The notes: generated from the sequence alone by a model not told the origin. A stretch of 55,757 nt of DNA from Variovorax paradoxus (GCF_018614955.1 NZ_JAGGNV010000006.1:1-55757), one strand, 5' to 3'. Positions 18,535-29,999 are shown, numbered from the stretch's first letter. Program-made: numbers and translations.

Positions 18535-19421
18535 TGCGCCGGCCACTTCATCTCGCCCTTGATCACCTTGGCGCTCAGCTCGAGCGAGGACAGCTGGCCC
18601 AGGCTGGGGTAGTGCCTCTTCATGGCGGCGATGAGCTCTGCCGAGTCCTTGGCCTGCGCGGCTTCGCGCTCGAAGGTCTCGAGGTAGCCGTCGGTGAACT
18701 TCACGGCCTGCAGCCCCTTCGGCGCCTGGCCCAGGTAGTGGCCCGGCACCACGGTCGCGGGCTTCCGCGCAGCGATGCTGTCGAGCGTCTTGCGCCAGGC
18801 CTCGCGCGAGGCCGGCGTCTGGGTGTCGGCGATCCACACATGGGTGTTGTTGAACACGGGCACGCCGCCGGCCACGGTCTTCAGCGACGGAATCCAGACG
18901 TAGCTGCGCGCCGGGCTCGCACCCTGGAGGCCCTTCACTTCGAGCTTGCGGCCTTCGAGCAGGATGGTGTCGCCTTCCAGCGGCTCGGGCAGCACCAGCG
19001 CCTTGGGCGCGTTGTCCTTGAGGATCGGCGTCCAGTAGGCGAGCTTGCCGTCCATCGAGGCCTTGATGGCCGCCACCGTTTGCGGCGTGGCCACGATCTT
19101 CGCGTCTGGAAAGGCGGCCTTGATCACGTCCAGGCCGAAGTAGAAGTCGGGGTCGCTGTGGCTGATGTAGACGGTGCTGAGCTTCTTGCCGCCTGCCTTG
19201 ATCTTCTGCACCAGGGCTTCGGCGTCGTTGCGCTGGAACTGCGCGTCGATCAGCACGGCCTCGTGGCGGCCGCTCACGATTTCCGAAGACACCGGGAAGA
19301 TGGCCTTGTCGCCCGGGTTGTAGACCTCGAGCTGCAACGCAGCTTCGGCGGCCGAGGCCGGCAGGGTGTGAACGGCTGCGAGCGAGGCCATGCCTGCGGC
19401 GAGGAGGGTTCTGCGAATCAT
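18531..19421 (-). CDS. Exported MBL-fold metallohydrolase-like protein with altered metal motif
   Basis: A 296-residue protein with a signal peptide (about 1-24, ending ASA). The metallo-beta-lactamase fold is suggested by VLIDAQF, VYISHSDPDFYFGL and VVPGHYLG. The normal HxHxDH metal motif reads HSDPDF, so two of the usual ligands are replaced (His to Asp, His to Phe) while the first His, the Asp and the GH histidine remain. It may bind one metal or have lost hydrolase activity. It is the first gene transcribed in the unit divergent from a LysR regulator, which probably controls it. Confidence 0.78.
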   Translation of the reverse strand: MIRRTLLAAGMASLAAVHTLPASAAEAALQLEVYNPGDKAIFPVSSEIVSGRHEAVLIDAQFQRNDAEALVQKIKAGGKKLSTVYISHSDPDFYFGLDVIKAAFPDAKIVATPQTVAAIKASMDGKLAYWTPILKDNAPKALVLPEPLEGDTILLEGRKLEVKGLQGASPARSYVWIPSLKTVAGGVPVFNNTHVWIADTQTPASREAWRKTLDSIAARKPATVVPGHYLGQAPKGLQAVKFTDGYLETFEREAAQAKDSAELIAAMKRHYPSLGQLSSLELSAKVIKGEMKWPAQ

Positions 19422-19448
19422 GTGGAAAGTGCCCGATGGGTTGGAATG

Positions 19449-19477
19449 GATCGAATCTTATGTTTCTCAATTCGATC
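19449..19477. promoter_or_regulatory. Inverted repeat between divergent MBL and LysR genes (candidate LysR operator)
   Basis: GATCGAAT (19449-19456) and ATTCGATC (19470-19477) are perfect 8-bp inverted arms with a 13-bp spacer, so the arm centres are 21 bp (two helical turns) apart. They lie in an unusually AT-rich 104-bp gap between the divergent MBL and LysR genes, where a LysR regulator would be expected to bind and control both directions. Confidence 0.4.
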
Positions 19478-19525
19478 AAAAAACCGCATACGATGCAAAT
19501 GTTTGTTGCTTCAATCGATCAGATA

Positions 19526-20455
19526 ATGGACCGAATCACCGCCGCCAAAGTGTTCGTGAACGTCGCCGAGCGCGCCAGCATGACGGCCACCGCCGAGGCG
19601 CTCGACATGTCGCGCGCCATGGTCACGCGCTACCTCGCGCGCATGGAAACATGGGCCGGTGCGCGCCTCCTGCATCGCACGACGCGGCGCATCAGCCTGA
19701 CTTCCGCAGGCGAGCAGACCCTGTCGCGCTGCCGGCAGATGCTCGAGGTTGCCGAGCAGATGCAGGTCGCCGTGGATGCGCAGGCCGATGTGCCGCACGG
19801 GCTGCTGCGCCTGACCTGCGCCCAGTCGATCGCGCAGGACGTGCTGGCCGCGGCCGTGGCGGACTTCCTGCGCCGCCATCCGCAAACCGCCATCGACCTG
19901 CACATCAGCGACCGTACCGTCAACCTGGTGGAAGAGCGCATCGACCTCGCGATCCGCATCACGAACGACCTCGACCCCAACCTGATCGCGCGGCCGCTGG
20001 GAAGCTGCGGCTCGGTGGTGTGCGCGACGCCGGCCTACCTTGCCGAGCACGGCACCCCGCGCGCGCCCCAGGAGCTTGCCCTTCACAACTGCCTGACCTA
20101 TTCGTACTTCGGCAAGAGCCTGTGGCAGTTCGAGCACAAGGGCCGGCAGATCGCGGTGCCGGTGGGCGGCAATCTCAGCGCCAACGAATCGTCGGTGCTG
20201 CTGACGGCGGTGCTCGAAGGCGCCGGCATCGCGATGCAGCCCGTGTACTCGGCCGCGCCGCTGGTGGCGAGCGGCCGGCTGGTGGCGCTCCTGCCCGACT
20301 GGCGACCGCAGACGATGGGGGTCTACGGCGTCTACGGTTCACGCCGCCAGATGCCGGCCGCGCTGCGCGCGATGCTCGACTTTCTGGCGGCGCGCTTTGC
20401 CGACGCGCGCTACTGGCCGCCGGCCGCGGGCGCGCAGCTCAGGAAGAAGCGTTGA
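19526..20455 (+). CDS. LysR-family transcriptional regulator
   Basis: A 309-residue regulator: N-terminal winged helix (about 1-60; AKVFVNVAERASMTATAEALDMSRAMVTRYLARMET) and a C-terminal substrate-binding-type effector domain (about 90-295). ATG 19526 places the helix-turn-helix at the usual distance; an upstream ATG at 19436 would add 30 AT-rich-coded residues. It is divergent from the MBL/DsbA/NmrA unit and probably regulates it. Its end overlaps the convergent second LysR gene by 17 bp. Confidence 0.88.
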   Translation: MDRITAAKVFVNVAERASMTATAEALDMSRAMVTRYLARMETWAGARLLHRTTRRISLTSAGEQTLSRCRQMLEVAEQMQVAVDAQADVPHGLLRLTCAQSIAQDVLAAAVADFLRRHPQTAIDLHISDRTVNLVEERIDLAIRITNDLDPNLIARPLGSCGSVVCATPAYLAEHGTPRAPQELALHNCLTYSYFGKSLWQFEHKGRQIAVPVGGNLSANESSVLLTAVLEGAGIAMQPVYSAAPLVASGRLVALLPDWRPQTMGVYGVYGSRRQMPAALRAMLDFLAARFADARYWPPAAGAQLRKKR

Positions 20456-21362
20456 GCGCAGACGCCGCAGCACGGTCGCGCAGATGCGCAACCAGCAGCT
20501 TGGCGGCGGGCGACAGGTTGGCCTCGCTGCGAAAGCAGATCGCGAAGCTGCGCTCGGCCCAGGCGTCGGAAAGCGGAACCACGCGCAGGCCGAAGCTGGC
20601 CGCGAGCGGATCGATCACCTCGCGCGGCACCACGGCGATGCCGAGGTTCGCGCGCACGCAGCGCAGCGCCGCATCGAAGGTCGACACCGCCGCGCGGTAG
20701 CTGAGCGGCCGGCCGATGATGGCGGCCGCCCGCGCCAGCATGGTGTGGACCGCGGTGGAGGCGGGCAGGCCCACGTGGTCGAACGCCAGCGTCTCTTCGA
20801 AGCTGCAGCGCCGCCGGCGCGCGATGGCGTGCGAAGGATGCGCAACGATGGCCAGCCGGTCGCGCCGGTACGGCCAGGCCTGCAGCCCTTCGAGATCCGC
20901 CGCATCCCAGCACACGCCCACCGGCGCCGAGCCTTCGCGCAACGCGCGCACCAGGTCGCGGCTCAAGGCTTCCTCGATGTCGACGCGGATGTCGCGGTGC
21001 GCCGGCGTCTGCAGGAAGTCCGCGATGTCGTCTGGCAGGAACTCGGCGATCGAGGACATGCTGGCCAGCAGGCGCACCTGTCCCTTCACGCCGCGGCCAT
21101 GGTCGGCCATGTCGCGCGCCACGCGGTCGGCACTCGCGAGCATGGCGCGCGCGTGTTCCAGCAGGATCTCGCCGGCGGCGGTCGGCGTCACGCCGCGGCG
21201 GCGGCGCTCGAAGAGCGTCTCGCCCACGACGTCCTCGAGCTGCGCCAGGCGCTTGCTGATCGCCGAGGCCACGATGTGCTGCTGCTCGCCGGCGCGGGCG
21301 ATGTTGCGGGTTTCGCAGACGGCGACGAAGAGGCGCAGGCTGGTGAGGTCCAGGTCGCGCAT
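20439..21362 (-). CDS. LysR-family transcriptional regulator
   Basis: A 307-residue LysR protein with the N-terminal helix-turn-helix (LRLFVAVCETRNIARAGEQQHIVASAISKRLAQLE) and effector domain. A Cys/Trp stretch (VGVCWDAADL) is present in the effector half. It is divergent from the HMG-CoA-lyase-like / CoA-transferase / Bug unit starting at 21478 and is the likely regulator of that unit. Confidence 0.88.
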   Translation of the reverse strand: MRDLDLTSLRLFVAVCETRNIARAGEQQHIVASAISKRLAQLEDVVGETLFERRRRGVTPTAAGEILLEHARAMLASADRVARDMADHGRGVKGQVRLLASMSSIAEFLPDDIADFLQTPAHRDIRVDIEEALSRDLVRALREGSAPVGVCWDAADLEGLQAWPYRRDRLAIVAHPSHAIARRRRCSFEETLAFDHVGLPASTAVHTMLARAAAIIGRPLSYRAAVSTFDAALRCVRANLGIAVVPREVIDPLAASFGLRVVPLSDAWAERSFAICFRSEANLSPAAKLLVAHLRDRAAASALNASS

Positions 21363-21477
21363 GAAGTTCCGATTCGGAATGTTGAGCGTTCCAGATTACC
21401 GCTTTTGCAAGCAATACGGAATGTCTAAAGTCCGGGCATTGCGTTGGCGCAGTGCCGATGCGTGGAGACAAGCCCTC

Positions 21478-22428
21478 ATGCCAGCATCCAACCAGCAGCT
21501 GCCGCGCGCCGCCGTCATTCGCGAAGTCGGTCTGCGCGACGGCCTGCAGAGCATCGCAACCGTCCTGCCCACCGAGCACAAGCGCGAATGGATCCGCGCG
21601 GCGCATGCCGCCGGCCAGCGCGAGATCGAGGTCGGTTCCTTCGTGCCGGCGCGGCTCCTGCCGCAACTGGCCGACACGGCCGAGCTGGTGGCCTTCGCCA
21701 AGACGCTGCCGGCCCTTTTCGTCTCGGTGCTGGTGCCCAACCTGCGTGGCGCCGAGAGCGCGATCGAAAGCGGCGCCGACCTGATGATCGTGCCGCTGTC
21801 GGCCAGCCATGCCCACAGCCTCGCCAACCTGCGCAAGACGCCCGACGAGGTGGTGGCGGAAGTTGCCCGCATCCGCGCGGCGCGCGACGCGGCCGGTTCC
21901 GCGACGCTGATCGAAGGCGGCGTCGGCACGGCCTTCGGCTGCACGATCCAGGGCCGGGTCGAGAAGAGCGAGGTGCTGCGCCTGATGCAGGCCCTGCTCG
22001 ATGCCGGCGCCGACCGCGTGAGCCTGGCCGACACGGTCGGCTATGCCGATCCGGCCATGGTGCGCGCGCTGTTCGAGGAGGCCCTGAAGATCGCGGGCGA
22101 TCGCTTCTGGTGCGGCCACTTCCACGACACGCGCGGCCTGGGCCTGGCCAACGTCTATGCGGCGCTCGAAGTCGGCGTTGCGCGCTTCGATGCCTGCCTG
22201 GCCGGTATCGGCGGCTGTCCGCATGCGCCGGGCGCGAGCGGCAATGTCTCGACCGAAGACCTGGCCTACATGCTGGGCAGCATGGGCATCGCCACCGGGG
22301 TCGACATCGATGAGCTGCTCGCGCTGCGCCAGCGCGTGGCCGAGTGGCTCAGCGGCGAGACGCTGCACGGCACGCTCTGGCGCGCCGGCCTGCCCAAGAC
22401 CTTCGCCCCCGAAACCGCGCTCGCCTGA
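21478..22428 (+). CDS. Hydroxymethylglutaryl-CoA lyase-like enzyme
   Basis: A 316-residue DRE-TIM-barrel lyase that should cleave a 3-hydroxy-3-methyl-acyl-CoA to acetyl-CoA plus a ketoacid or aldehyde. Diagnostic segments are IREVGLRDGLQ (metal and catalytic Arg-Asp), CGHFHDTRGLGLAN (metal His pair) and the catalytic-Cys loop GIGGCPHAPGASGN. ATG 21478 is preferred because GGAGA precedes it; an in-frame ATG at 21421 is nearer the divergent regulator. Coupled to a CoA-transferase, it may degrade citramalate- or hydroxymethylglutarate-like acids. Confidence 0.85.
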   Translation: MPASNQQLPRAAVIREVGLRDGLQSIATVLPTEHKREWIRAAHAAGQREIEVGSFVPARLLPQLADTAELVAFAKTLPALFVSVLVPNLRGAESAIESGADLMIVPLSASHAHSLANLRKTPDEVVAEVARIRAARDAAGSATLIEGGVGTAFGCTIQGRVEKSEVLRLMQALLDAGADRVSLADTVGYADPAMVRALFEEALKIAGDRFWCGHFHDTRGLGLANVYAALEVGVARFDACLAGIGGCPHAPGASGNVSTEDLAYMLGSMGIATGVDIDELLALRQRVAEWLSGETLHGTLWRAGLPKTFAPETALA

Positions 22429-22441
22429 CCGAAAGCCCCTC

Positions 22442-23596
22442 ATGAACGCTGAAGACAACAAGCTCCCGCTCGCCGGCGTCCGCGTCGTCGAGTTCACGCA
22501 CATGGTGATGGGCCCGACCTGCGGCATGATCCTGGCCGACCTCGGCGCCGAGGTGATCAAGATCGAGCCGCCCGGCGGCGACAAGACGCGCAAGCTGCCG
22601 GGCCTGGGCATCGGCTTCTTCCGCTCCTTCAATCGCAACAAGAAGAGCGTGGTGCTCGACATCACGACCGAAGAAGGCCGCGCCACGGCCACCGAGCTGG
22701 TCGGCCAGTGCGACGTGGTGCTGGAGAACTTCCGCCCGGGGCTGATGAGCAAGCTCGGCCTGGACTACGAGACGCTCTCGGCGAAATCCCCGCGCCTGAT
22801 CTACGTCACGCACAAGGGCTTCCTGCCCGGGCCCTACGAGAAGCGGCTGGCGCTCGACGAAGTGGTGCAGATGATGGGTGGGCTCTCCTACATGACCGGC
22901 CCCGAGGGTCGGCCGCTGCGCGCCGGCACTTCGGTCAACGACATCATGGGCGGCATGTTCGGCGCGATCGGCGTGCTGGCCGCGCTGCGCGAGCGCGAGC
23001 GTACCGGCAGGGGGCAGGAAGTGCAGAGCGCCCTGTTCGAGAACTGCGTGTTCCTCTCGTCGCAGCACATGCAGCAGTTCGCGATGACCGGCGAGCCGCC
23101 GCCGCCGATGCCCTCGCGCGTGTCGGCCTGGAGCGTCTACGACGTCTTCACGCTGGCCGAAGGCGAGCAGCTCTTCATCGGCGCGGTGAGCGACAAGCAG
23201 TTCCTGACCTTGTGCCGCGTGATCGATGCGCCTGAACTCGCCGCGGATCCGGCGTTGGCCAACAATGCGTTGCGCGTCGCGGTGCGGCCGGCGCTCTTGA
23301 TGCGGCTGGGCGAAATCCTCGCCCGACATCGCGTCCAGGAACTTGCGCCCAGGCTCGAGGAAGCCGGCATTCCCTACGCGCCGATCGTGCGGCCCGACCA
23401 GCTGATGGACGATCCGCACCTCAAGGCCAGCGGGGGCCTGGTGCCGATGGAGTGCGACGATGGCGGCATGACCGAGGTGGTGCTGCTGCCGCTCATGATG
23501 GGCGGCCGCCGGCCGGGCGTGCGGCAGGCGCTGGCGCGCGTGGGCGAGCACACTGAGGAAGTGCTGTCGCAACTGGCGGCACGCGAAACTGCCTGA
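22442..23596 (+). CDS. Class III (CaiB/BaiF/formyl-CoA-transferase type) CoA-transferase
   Basis: A 384-residue enzyme predicted to move CoA between carboxylic acids. It begins LAGVRVVEFTHMVMGPTCGMILADLGAEVIKIEPP, as in the family, and Asp139 in RLALDEVVQMMGGLS fits the catalytic aspartate position. It starts 13 bp after the lyase gene. The natural reading is that it makes the CoA ester which the lyase then splits. Confidence 0.88.
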   Translation: MNAEDNKLPLAGVRVVEFTHMVMGPTCGMILADLGAEVIKIEPPGGDKTRKLPGLGIGFFRSFNRNKKSVVLDITTEEGRATATELVGQCDVVLENFRPGLMSKLGLDYETLSAKSPRLIYVTHKGFLPGPYEKRLALDEVVQMMGGLSYMTGPEGRPLRAGTSVNDIMGGMFGAIGVLAALRERERTGRGQEVQSALFENCVFLSSQHMQQFAMTGEPPPPMPSRVSAWSVYDVFTLAEGEQLFIGAVSDKQFLTLCRVIDAPELAADPALANNALRVAVRPALLMRLGEILARHRVQELAPRLEEAGIPYAPIVRPDQLMDDPHLKASGGLVPMECDDGGMTEVVLLPLMMGGRRPGVRQALARVGEHTEEVLSQLAARETA

Positions 23597-23627
23597 CATA
23601 AGTTTTCGAAGACCAAGGAGACAAAAG

Positions 23628-24605
23628 ATGAACCCCACCCTTTCGCGCCGAACGGTGCTCGGCCTCGGCGCTTCCGCACTGGGCCTGGCCGCGATTCCCG
23701 CATTTGCCCAGGGCACCGACAAGCCGGTGCGCATCGTCCTGCCGATCAGCGCCGGCTCGGGCGTGGACACCATTGCGCGCGCCGCCGCACCGGCGCTCGG
23801 CAAGGCCTTCGGCCAACCGGTCGTGATCGAGAACCTGCCGGGCGCCGGCGGCCTCACCGGCACCTCGGTCGTCGTCAAGGCGGCACCGGACGGAATGACG
23901 CTCGGCATGGTGTCGAACAACCATGTGATCAACCCGAGCGTCTACAAGAAGATGCCCTTCGACGCCATCAACGACATCACGCCCATCAGCGTGGTCGGCG
24001 CGACGCCGCTGGTGCTGCTGGTGAACCCGAAGGTGCCGGCCAAGAACGTGAGGGAACTGGTCGCGCTGCTCAAGGCCAAGCCCGACGGCTACAACTACGC
24101 GTCCTCGGGCAACGGCACCATCATTCACCTGGCCGGCGAGATGTTCATGGACGAGGCGGGCGTCAAGGCGCGCCACATTCCCTACAAGGGCACCGGTCCG
24201 ATGGTGACCGACATGATCGCGGGCCAGGTCGAGATGGGCGTGGTCGCGCTGCCGGCGGTGCAGCAGCACATCAAGAGCGGCGCCCTGCGCGCGATCGGCC
24301 TGTGCGGGCCCGCGCGCTCGCCGGCGGCGCCCGAAATTCCGACCATCGCCGAGCAGGGGCTGCCCAACTACAGCGTCGAAGGCTGGTTCGCCGTCATCGG
24401 GCCGGCCAAGCTGCCGGCGGCAGAGGTCAAGCGCGCACACGATGCCGTCGTCGCCGCGTTCTCCAGCGCCGAGGTGCAGGAAGCGATGGCCAAGCAGGGC
24501 AACATCATCAAGCCGAGCACGCCGGAAGAGGCCGCGACGTACTTCCGCAGCGAGGCGGCGCGCTATGCGGCGCTGGTGAAGAAGGCGAATGTGACGCTGG
24601 AGTGA
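23628..24605 (+). CDS. Bug/TctC-family periplasmic solute-binding protein
   Basis: A 325-residue protein with a Tat-like signal peptide (RRTVLGLGASALGLAAIPAFAQ, about 7-28) and a TctC-type binding domain (RIVLPISAGSGVDTIARAAAP; IENLPGAGGLTGT; IPYKGTGPM). An AAGGAGAC ribosome site precedes ATG 23628. No TctA/TctB membrane genes are near, as is common for Bug proteins in Burkholderiales, so it may feed a distant transporter or act as a sensor. Its ligand is probably the carboxylate handled by the two upstream enzymes. Confidence 0.88.
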   Translation: MNPTLSRRTVLGLGASALGLAAIPAFAQGTDKPVRIVLPISAGSGVDTIARAAAPALGKAFGQPVVIENLPGAGGLTGTSVVVKAAPDGMTLGMVSNNHVINPSVYKKMPFDAINDITPISVVGATPLVLLVNPKVPAKNVRELVALLKAKPDGYNYASSGNGTIIHLAGEMFMDEAGVKARHIPYKGTGPMVTDMIAGQVEMGVVALPAVQQHIKSGALRAIGLCGPARSPAAPEIPTIAEQGLPNYSVEGWFAVIGPAKLPAAEVKRAHDAVVAAFSSAEVQEAMAKQGNIIKPSTPEEAATYFRSEAARYAALVKKANVTLE

Positions 24606-24608
24606 GAC

Positions 24609-24929
24609 TCAGACTGCGCTGGTGAGCTTGAGCCCGAGGATGCCGGCGATGATCAGCGTCACGCAGGCCAGCCGCGCGACCGTGGCGGGCTCGTGGAACA
24701 GCACGATGCCCTGCGCCACGGTGCCCACCGCGCCGATGCCTGTCCATACTGCATAGGCCGTGCCCACGGGCAGGGTGCGCATCGCCCAGCCCAGCAGCAC
24801 CACGCTGAGCACCATCGACACGGCGGTGCCGACCGAGAGCCACAGCCGCGTGAAGCCTTCGGTGTACTTCAGGCCGATGGCCCAGCCGACCTCGAGCAGG
24901 CCTGCGACGAACAAGACGATCCATGCCAT
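24609..24929 (-). CDS. sugE: SMR-family exporter SugE/Gdx (guanidinium exporter type)
   Basis: A 106-residue four-helix inner-membrane transporter. It closely follows E. coli SugE/Gdx: [20 protein letters not shown] (with the essential Glu in helix 1), [17 protein letters not shown] and a [11 protein letters not shown] ending. Gdx proteins export guanidinium in exchange for protons. ATG 24929 follows AGGAGA. Only 25 bp separate it from the upstream HPP-CBS gene and no guanidine riboswitch-like leader is seen there, so it probably relies on the promoter of the three-gene unit. Confidence 0.88.
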   Translation of the reverse strand: MAWIVLFVAGLLEVGWAIGLKYTEGFTRLWLSVGTAVSMVLSVVLLGWAMRTLPVGTAYAVWTGIGAVGTVAQGIVLFHEPATVARLACVTLIIAGILGLKLTSAV

Positions 24930-24954
24930 GCGGCGTCTCCTGAGTATGAGGCGA

Positions 24955-26085
24955 TCAGTTTTCCGGCCGCACGGCACGGTATAACGCGCGCACGAAATCG
25001 GACTGCGTGATCATGCCCGTGAGTCGCCTTTCACCATCGATGATGGGGATATGGTGGTGGCCGCCCTCGGAGAAGAGCGGCACCAGCTCGACCATCGGCC
25101 GCTCCTCGCTGGCCACACGCACCTGCCGCGTCATGATCTGGCCGACCACCTCGGGCTTGCTCGACATCACGGTTCGCGTCGCGCGGACGAAGTCGCGCAG
25201 CCGCCCGCCCAGCCCGTCGTGATGCTTCAGGTCGATCTGCCGGAAGAAATCGGCCTGCGTCACGATGCCGACCACGCGGCGCGTGCGGTCGATCACCGGA
25301 AGCGCCTTGATGCGCCGCTCCTGCATCAGGGACCATGCTTCCTGCAGCGGCGTGCCGAACTCGGCGACCACCGGGTCGCGCGACATGATGTCGGCGCAGC
25401 GCACGGTGCCGAGGCGGCGCTTGTACGACTCGAGCTCGGTCTGCTGGATCAGCGACTCGAGGTCGTCGCGGCTGATGTCGAGCACCTGGTTGTAGCGCGC
25501 GAGCACCGCATCGATGTCGGCCGAGCTGAAGCGCGCGTCGGCCCTGGGTTCGCGCGGCGCGAGCTGCACATGCGGGTAGCGCCGGCCGGTCAGGCTGTTG
25601 TAGAGCACGCCGGCCAGCACCAGCAGCACGGAATTGGTCAGCACCGGGTAGAGCGAGAAGGGGAAGTGCGTCGTCTGGCTCAGCACGGCGAACAGCGCCA
25701 CCGCGCCGCCGGGCGGGTGCAGGCAGCGCATCGCGAACATCAATGCGATGGCCAGCGCAGGCGCGATTGCGCTGGCCCACACCAGGTCCGGCATCCAGCG
25801 TGCGCAGGCGACGCCGACCAGCGCCGAGAACGTGTTGCCGGCAACCACGGACCAGGGTTGGGCCAGCGGGCTGGCCGGCAACGCGAACACCAGCACCGCG
25901 CTGGCACCCAGCGGCGCGACCAGCCAGCGGCTGTCGATCGCAGAGCCCGCCATCTGGGAGAGCAGGGCGGTCAGCAAGAGACCGATTCCGGCGCCGGCGA
26001 CGGCGCGCAGCCTTTCGCGTGCGTTGACATTGGTGCGCGCCGGCAGCCAGGCGCGCGCGAAGGTCTGCAGATCGTCCCAGCGCAT
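24955..26085 (-). CDS. HPP-domain membrane protein with two CBS domains
   Basis: A 376-residue protein: an N-terminal HPP domain with four or five membrane helices (about 28-165; [22 protein letters not shown] and [16 protein letters not shown], the motif naming the family) and a C-terminal pair of CBS domains (about 230-372; [21 protein letters not shown] and [20 protein letters not shown]). HPP proteins have been linked to nitrite transport in plants; CBS pairs usually sense adenine nucleotides. It begins 5 bp after the MFS stop and precedes sugE. Confidence 0.85.
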   Translation of the reverse strand: MRWDDLQTFARAWLPARTNVNARERLRAVAGAGIGLLLTALLSQMAGSAIDSRWLVAPLGASAVLVFALPASPLAQPWSVVAGNTFSALVGVACARWMPDLVWASAIAPALAIALMFAMRCLHPPGGAVALFAVLSQTTHFPFSLYPVLTNSVLLVLAGVLYNSLTGRRYPHVQLAPREPRADARFSSADIDAVLARYNQVLDISRDDLESLIQQTELESYKRRLGTVRCADIMSRDPVVAEFGTPLQEAWSLMQERRIKALPVIDRTRRVVGIVTQADFFRQIDLKHHDGLGGRLRDFVRATRTVMSSKPEVVGQIMTRQVRVASEERPMVELVPLFSEGGHHHIPIIDGERRLTGMITQSDFVRALYRAVRPEN

Positions 26086-26090
26086 CGCCG

Positions 26091-27329
26091 TCAAGCCGCT
26101 TCGCCCGCGACCCTGCGCCCGATCTCGGGCCAGCGCCCGTGCAGCCAGACCCAGGCGACCAGGCCTACGCTCATCATGAGGAGCGAGGTCAGCGCCAGCG
26201 CCAGCGTCGAATGCATCACCAGCGGCGCGATCACCCCGGCCACGATGCCGTTGGCGGTCGAGCCGATCACGGCCTGCAGAGAGGAAGCCATGCCGCGCCG
26301 CTCGGGATGCAGGTCGAGCACCAGCAGCGTCACCACCGGCACCATCAGCGCCCAGCCGAAGGCGAACACCGCGATCGGCCACAGCGCCCAGGCCGGGTGC
26401 GGCTCGAACAAGGCATTGGCCATCACGTTGAGCAGCGAGGTCGCCAGCATGATCACGAAGCCGTCGCGGATCTGCCGCTTGGGCGCCACCTTGCCCGCCA
26501 TGCGGCCGCTGGCCCAGGCGCCGGCCATGATGCCGCCGATGGTCAGCAGGAAGAACCAGAAGAACTGCGTGGGCGCGAGCGCCAGGTGGTCGCCGAGAAA
26601 GGCGGGCGCGGCCAGCACGTAGAGGAACATGCCGTTGAAAGGCACGCCGCTCGCGAGCGCCAGCAGCAGGAAGCGCGGGTCGGAGCACAGGTCCCAGTAG
26701 CCGCGCATCAGGTGCCGAACCTCGAAGGGCTGGCGCTGGCTCAGGTGCAGCGTCTCCGGCAGCAGTTTCCAGTTGGCGGCGAACAGCACCACGCCCACCG
26801 CCACCAGGAACCAGAACACGCTGTGCCAGCCCAGGTGCACGAACAGGAAGCCGCCCACGATCGGCGCGATCGCGGGCGCGATGCCGAAATAGATCGTGAC
26901 CTGGCTCATCACCCGCTGCGCTTCAGCGGGCGGGAACATGTCGCGGATCACGGCGCGCGAGACCACGATGCCGGCGCCGGTCGACAGGCCCTGCAGGGCG
27001 CGGAAGAACACCAGCTGGCCGATGGTCTGCGCGAGCGCGCAGCCCAGCGAGGCGATGGTGAACACGGCCAGGCCCCACAGCACCACCGGCCGGCGGCCGA
27101 AGCTGTCCGACAGCGCGCCGTGGAACAGGTTCATGAAGGCGAAGCCGAACAGGTAGGCCGAGAGCGTCTGCTGCATCTGGGCCGGCGTCGCGCCGATGCT
27201 GCTGGCGATGCCCGAGAAGGCCGGGATGTAGGTGTCGATCGAGAAGGGCCCGAGCATGCCGAGCACCGCCAGCAGCACGGCCAGCGCCCAGCGCGGGGCG
27301 TGCCAGAGTTTGTCTGCGTCGGGGTTCAT
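26091..27329 (-). CDS. Bcr/CflA-type MFS multidrug efflux transporter
   Basis: A 412-residue transporter with twelve hydrophobic segments. Family marks are PFSIDTYIPAFSGIAS in helix 1, the loop motif GALSDSFGRRPVV, and FRALQGLSTGAGIVVSRAVIRDMFP in helix 5. ATG 27329 is preferred over an upstream in-frame start at 27395 that would run into the rpoD terminator. It is transcribed away from the rpoD terminator, in a unit with the HPP-CBS and sugE genes, giving a small export-like module. Confidence 0.87.
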   Translation of the reverse strand: MNPDADKLWHAPRWALAVLLAVLGMLGPFSIDTYIPAFSGIASSIGATPAQMQQTLSAYLFGFAFMNLFHGALSDSFGRRPVVLWGLAVFTIASLGCALAQTIGQLVFFRALQGLSTGAGIVVSRAVIRDMFPPAEAQRVMSQVTIYFGIAPAIAPIVGGFLFVHLGWHSVFWFLVAVGVVLFAANWKLLPETLHLSQRQPFEVRHLMRGYWDLCSDPRFLLLALASGVPFNGMFLYVLAAPAFLGDHLALAPTQFFWFFLLTIGGIMAGAWASGRMAGKVAPKRQIRDGFVIMLATSLLNVMANALFEPHPAWALWPIAVFAFGWALMVPVVTLLVLDLHPERRGMASSLQAVIGSTANGIVAGVIAPLVMHSTLALALTSLLMMSVGLVAWVWLHGRWPEIGRRVAGEAA

Positions 27330-27365
27330 GCGAGAGGTATCCGTTCTTGCTTGTTGTGCGCGGGA

Positions 27366-27405
27366 ACAGAAAACGCCCGCCGCCGGTGAAGGCAAGCGGG
27401 CGTTC
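27366..27405 (-). terminator. Rho-independent terminator of rpoD
   Basis: Read on the minus strand, GAACGCCCGC pairs with GCGGGCGTT around a 15-base loop and is followed by TTTTC. It lies 24-60 bp past the rpoD stop and before the MFS gene on the same strand, separating the two transcription units. Confidence 0.75.
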
Positions 27406-27428
27406 GGGCTCGAAGATCCGCTGAAGGA

Positions 27429-29741
<2,313 letters not shown>

Positions 29742-29999
29742 ACAACCTCGGTACAACAAGAATGAACAAGCGGAATCACAGGCGCCAACAAGCCGGCGCG
29801 GGCGGGAGCACAAACAATGGGGCGAAGAGGAGGCAAATCCTCAAGCACTCTTCAAAAAGGCAAGATGTCGGGCGAACATTTGGTGTGCAGTCCTTGCGGT
29901 GTATTGACCCTTTTTCCCGTGGGGAAGTGCATTGCGCTGGAGGGTCGGCCCGGAGGTGCTGCTGTCGCTCTTGCCGTTTCGCGTATGGCGAAGCCTTAG

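Noticed and set aside
24930..24954. Guanidine riboswitch before sugE
   Set aside because: The gap is only 25 bp and holds little more than a ribosome binding site.
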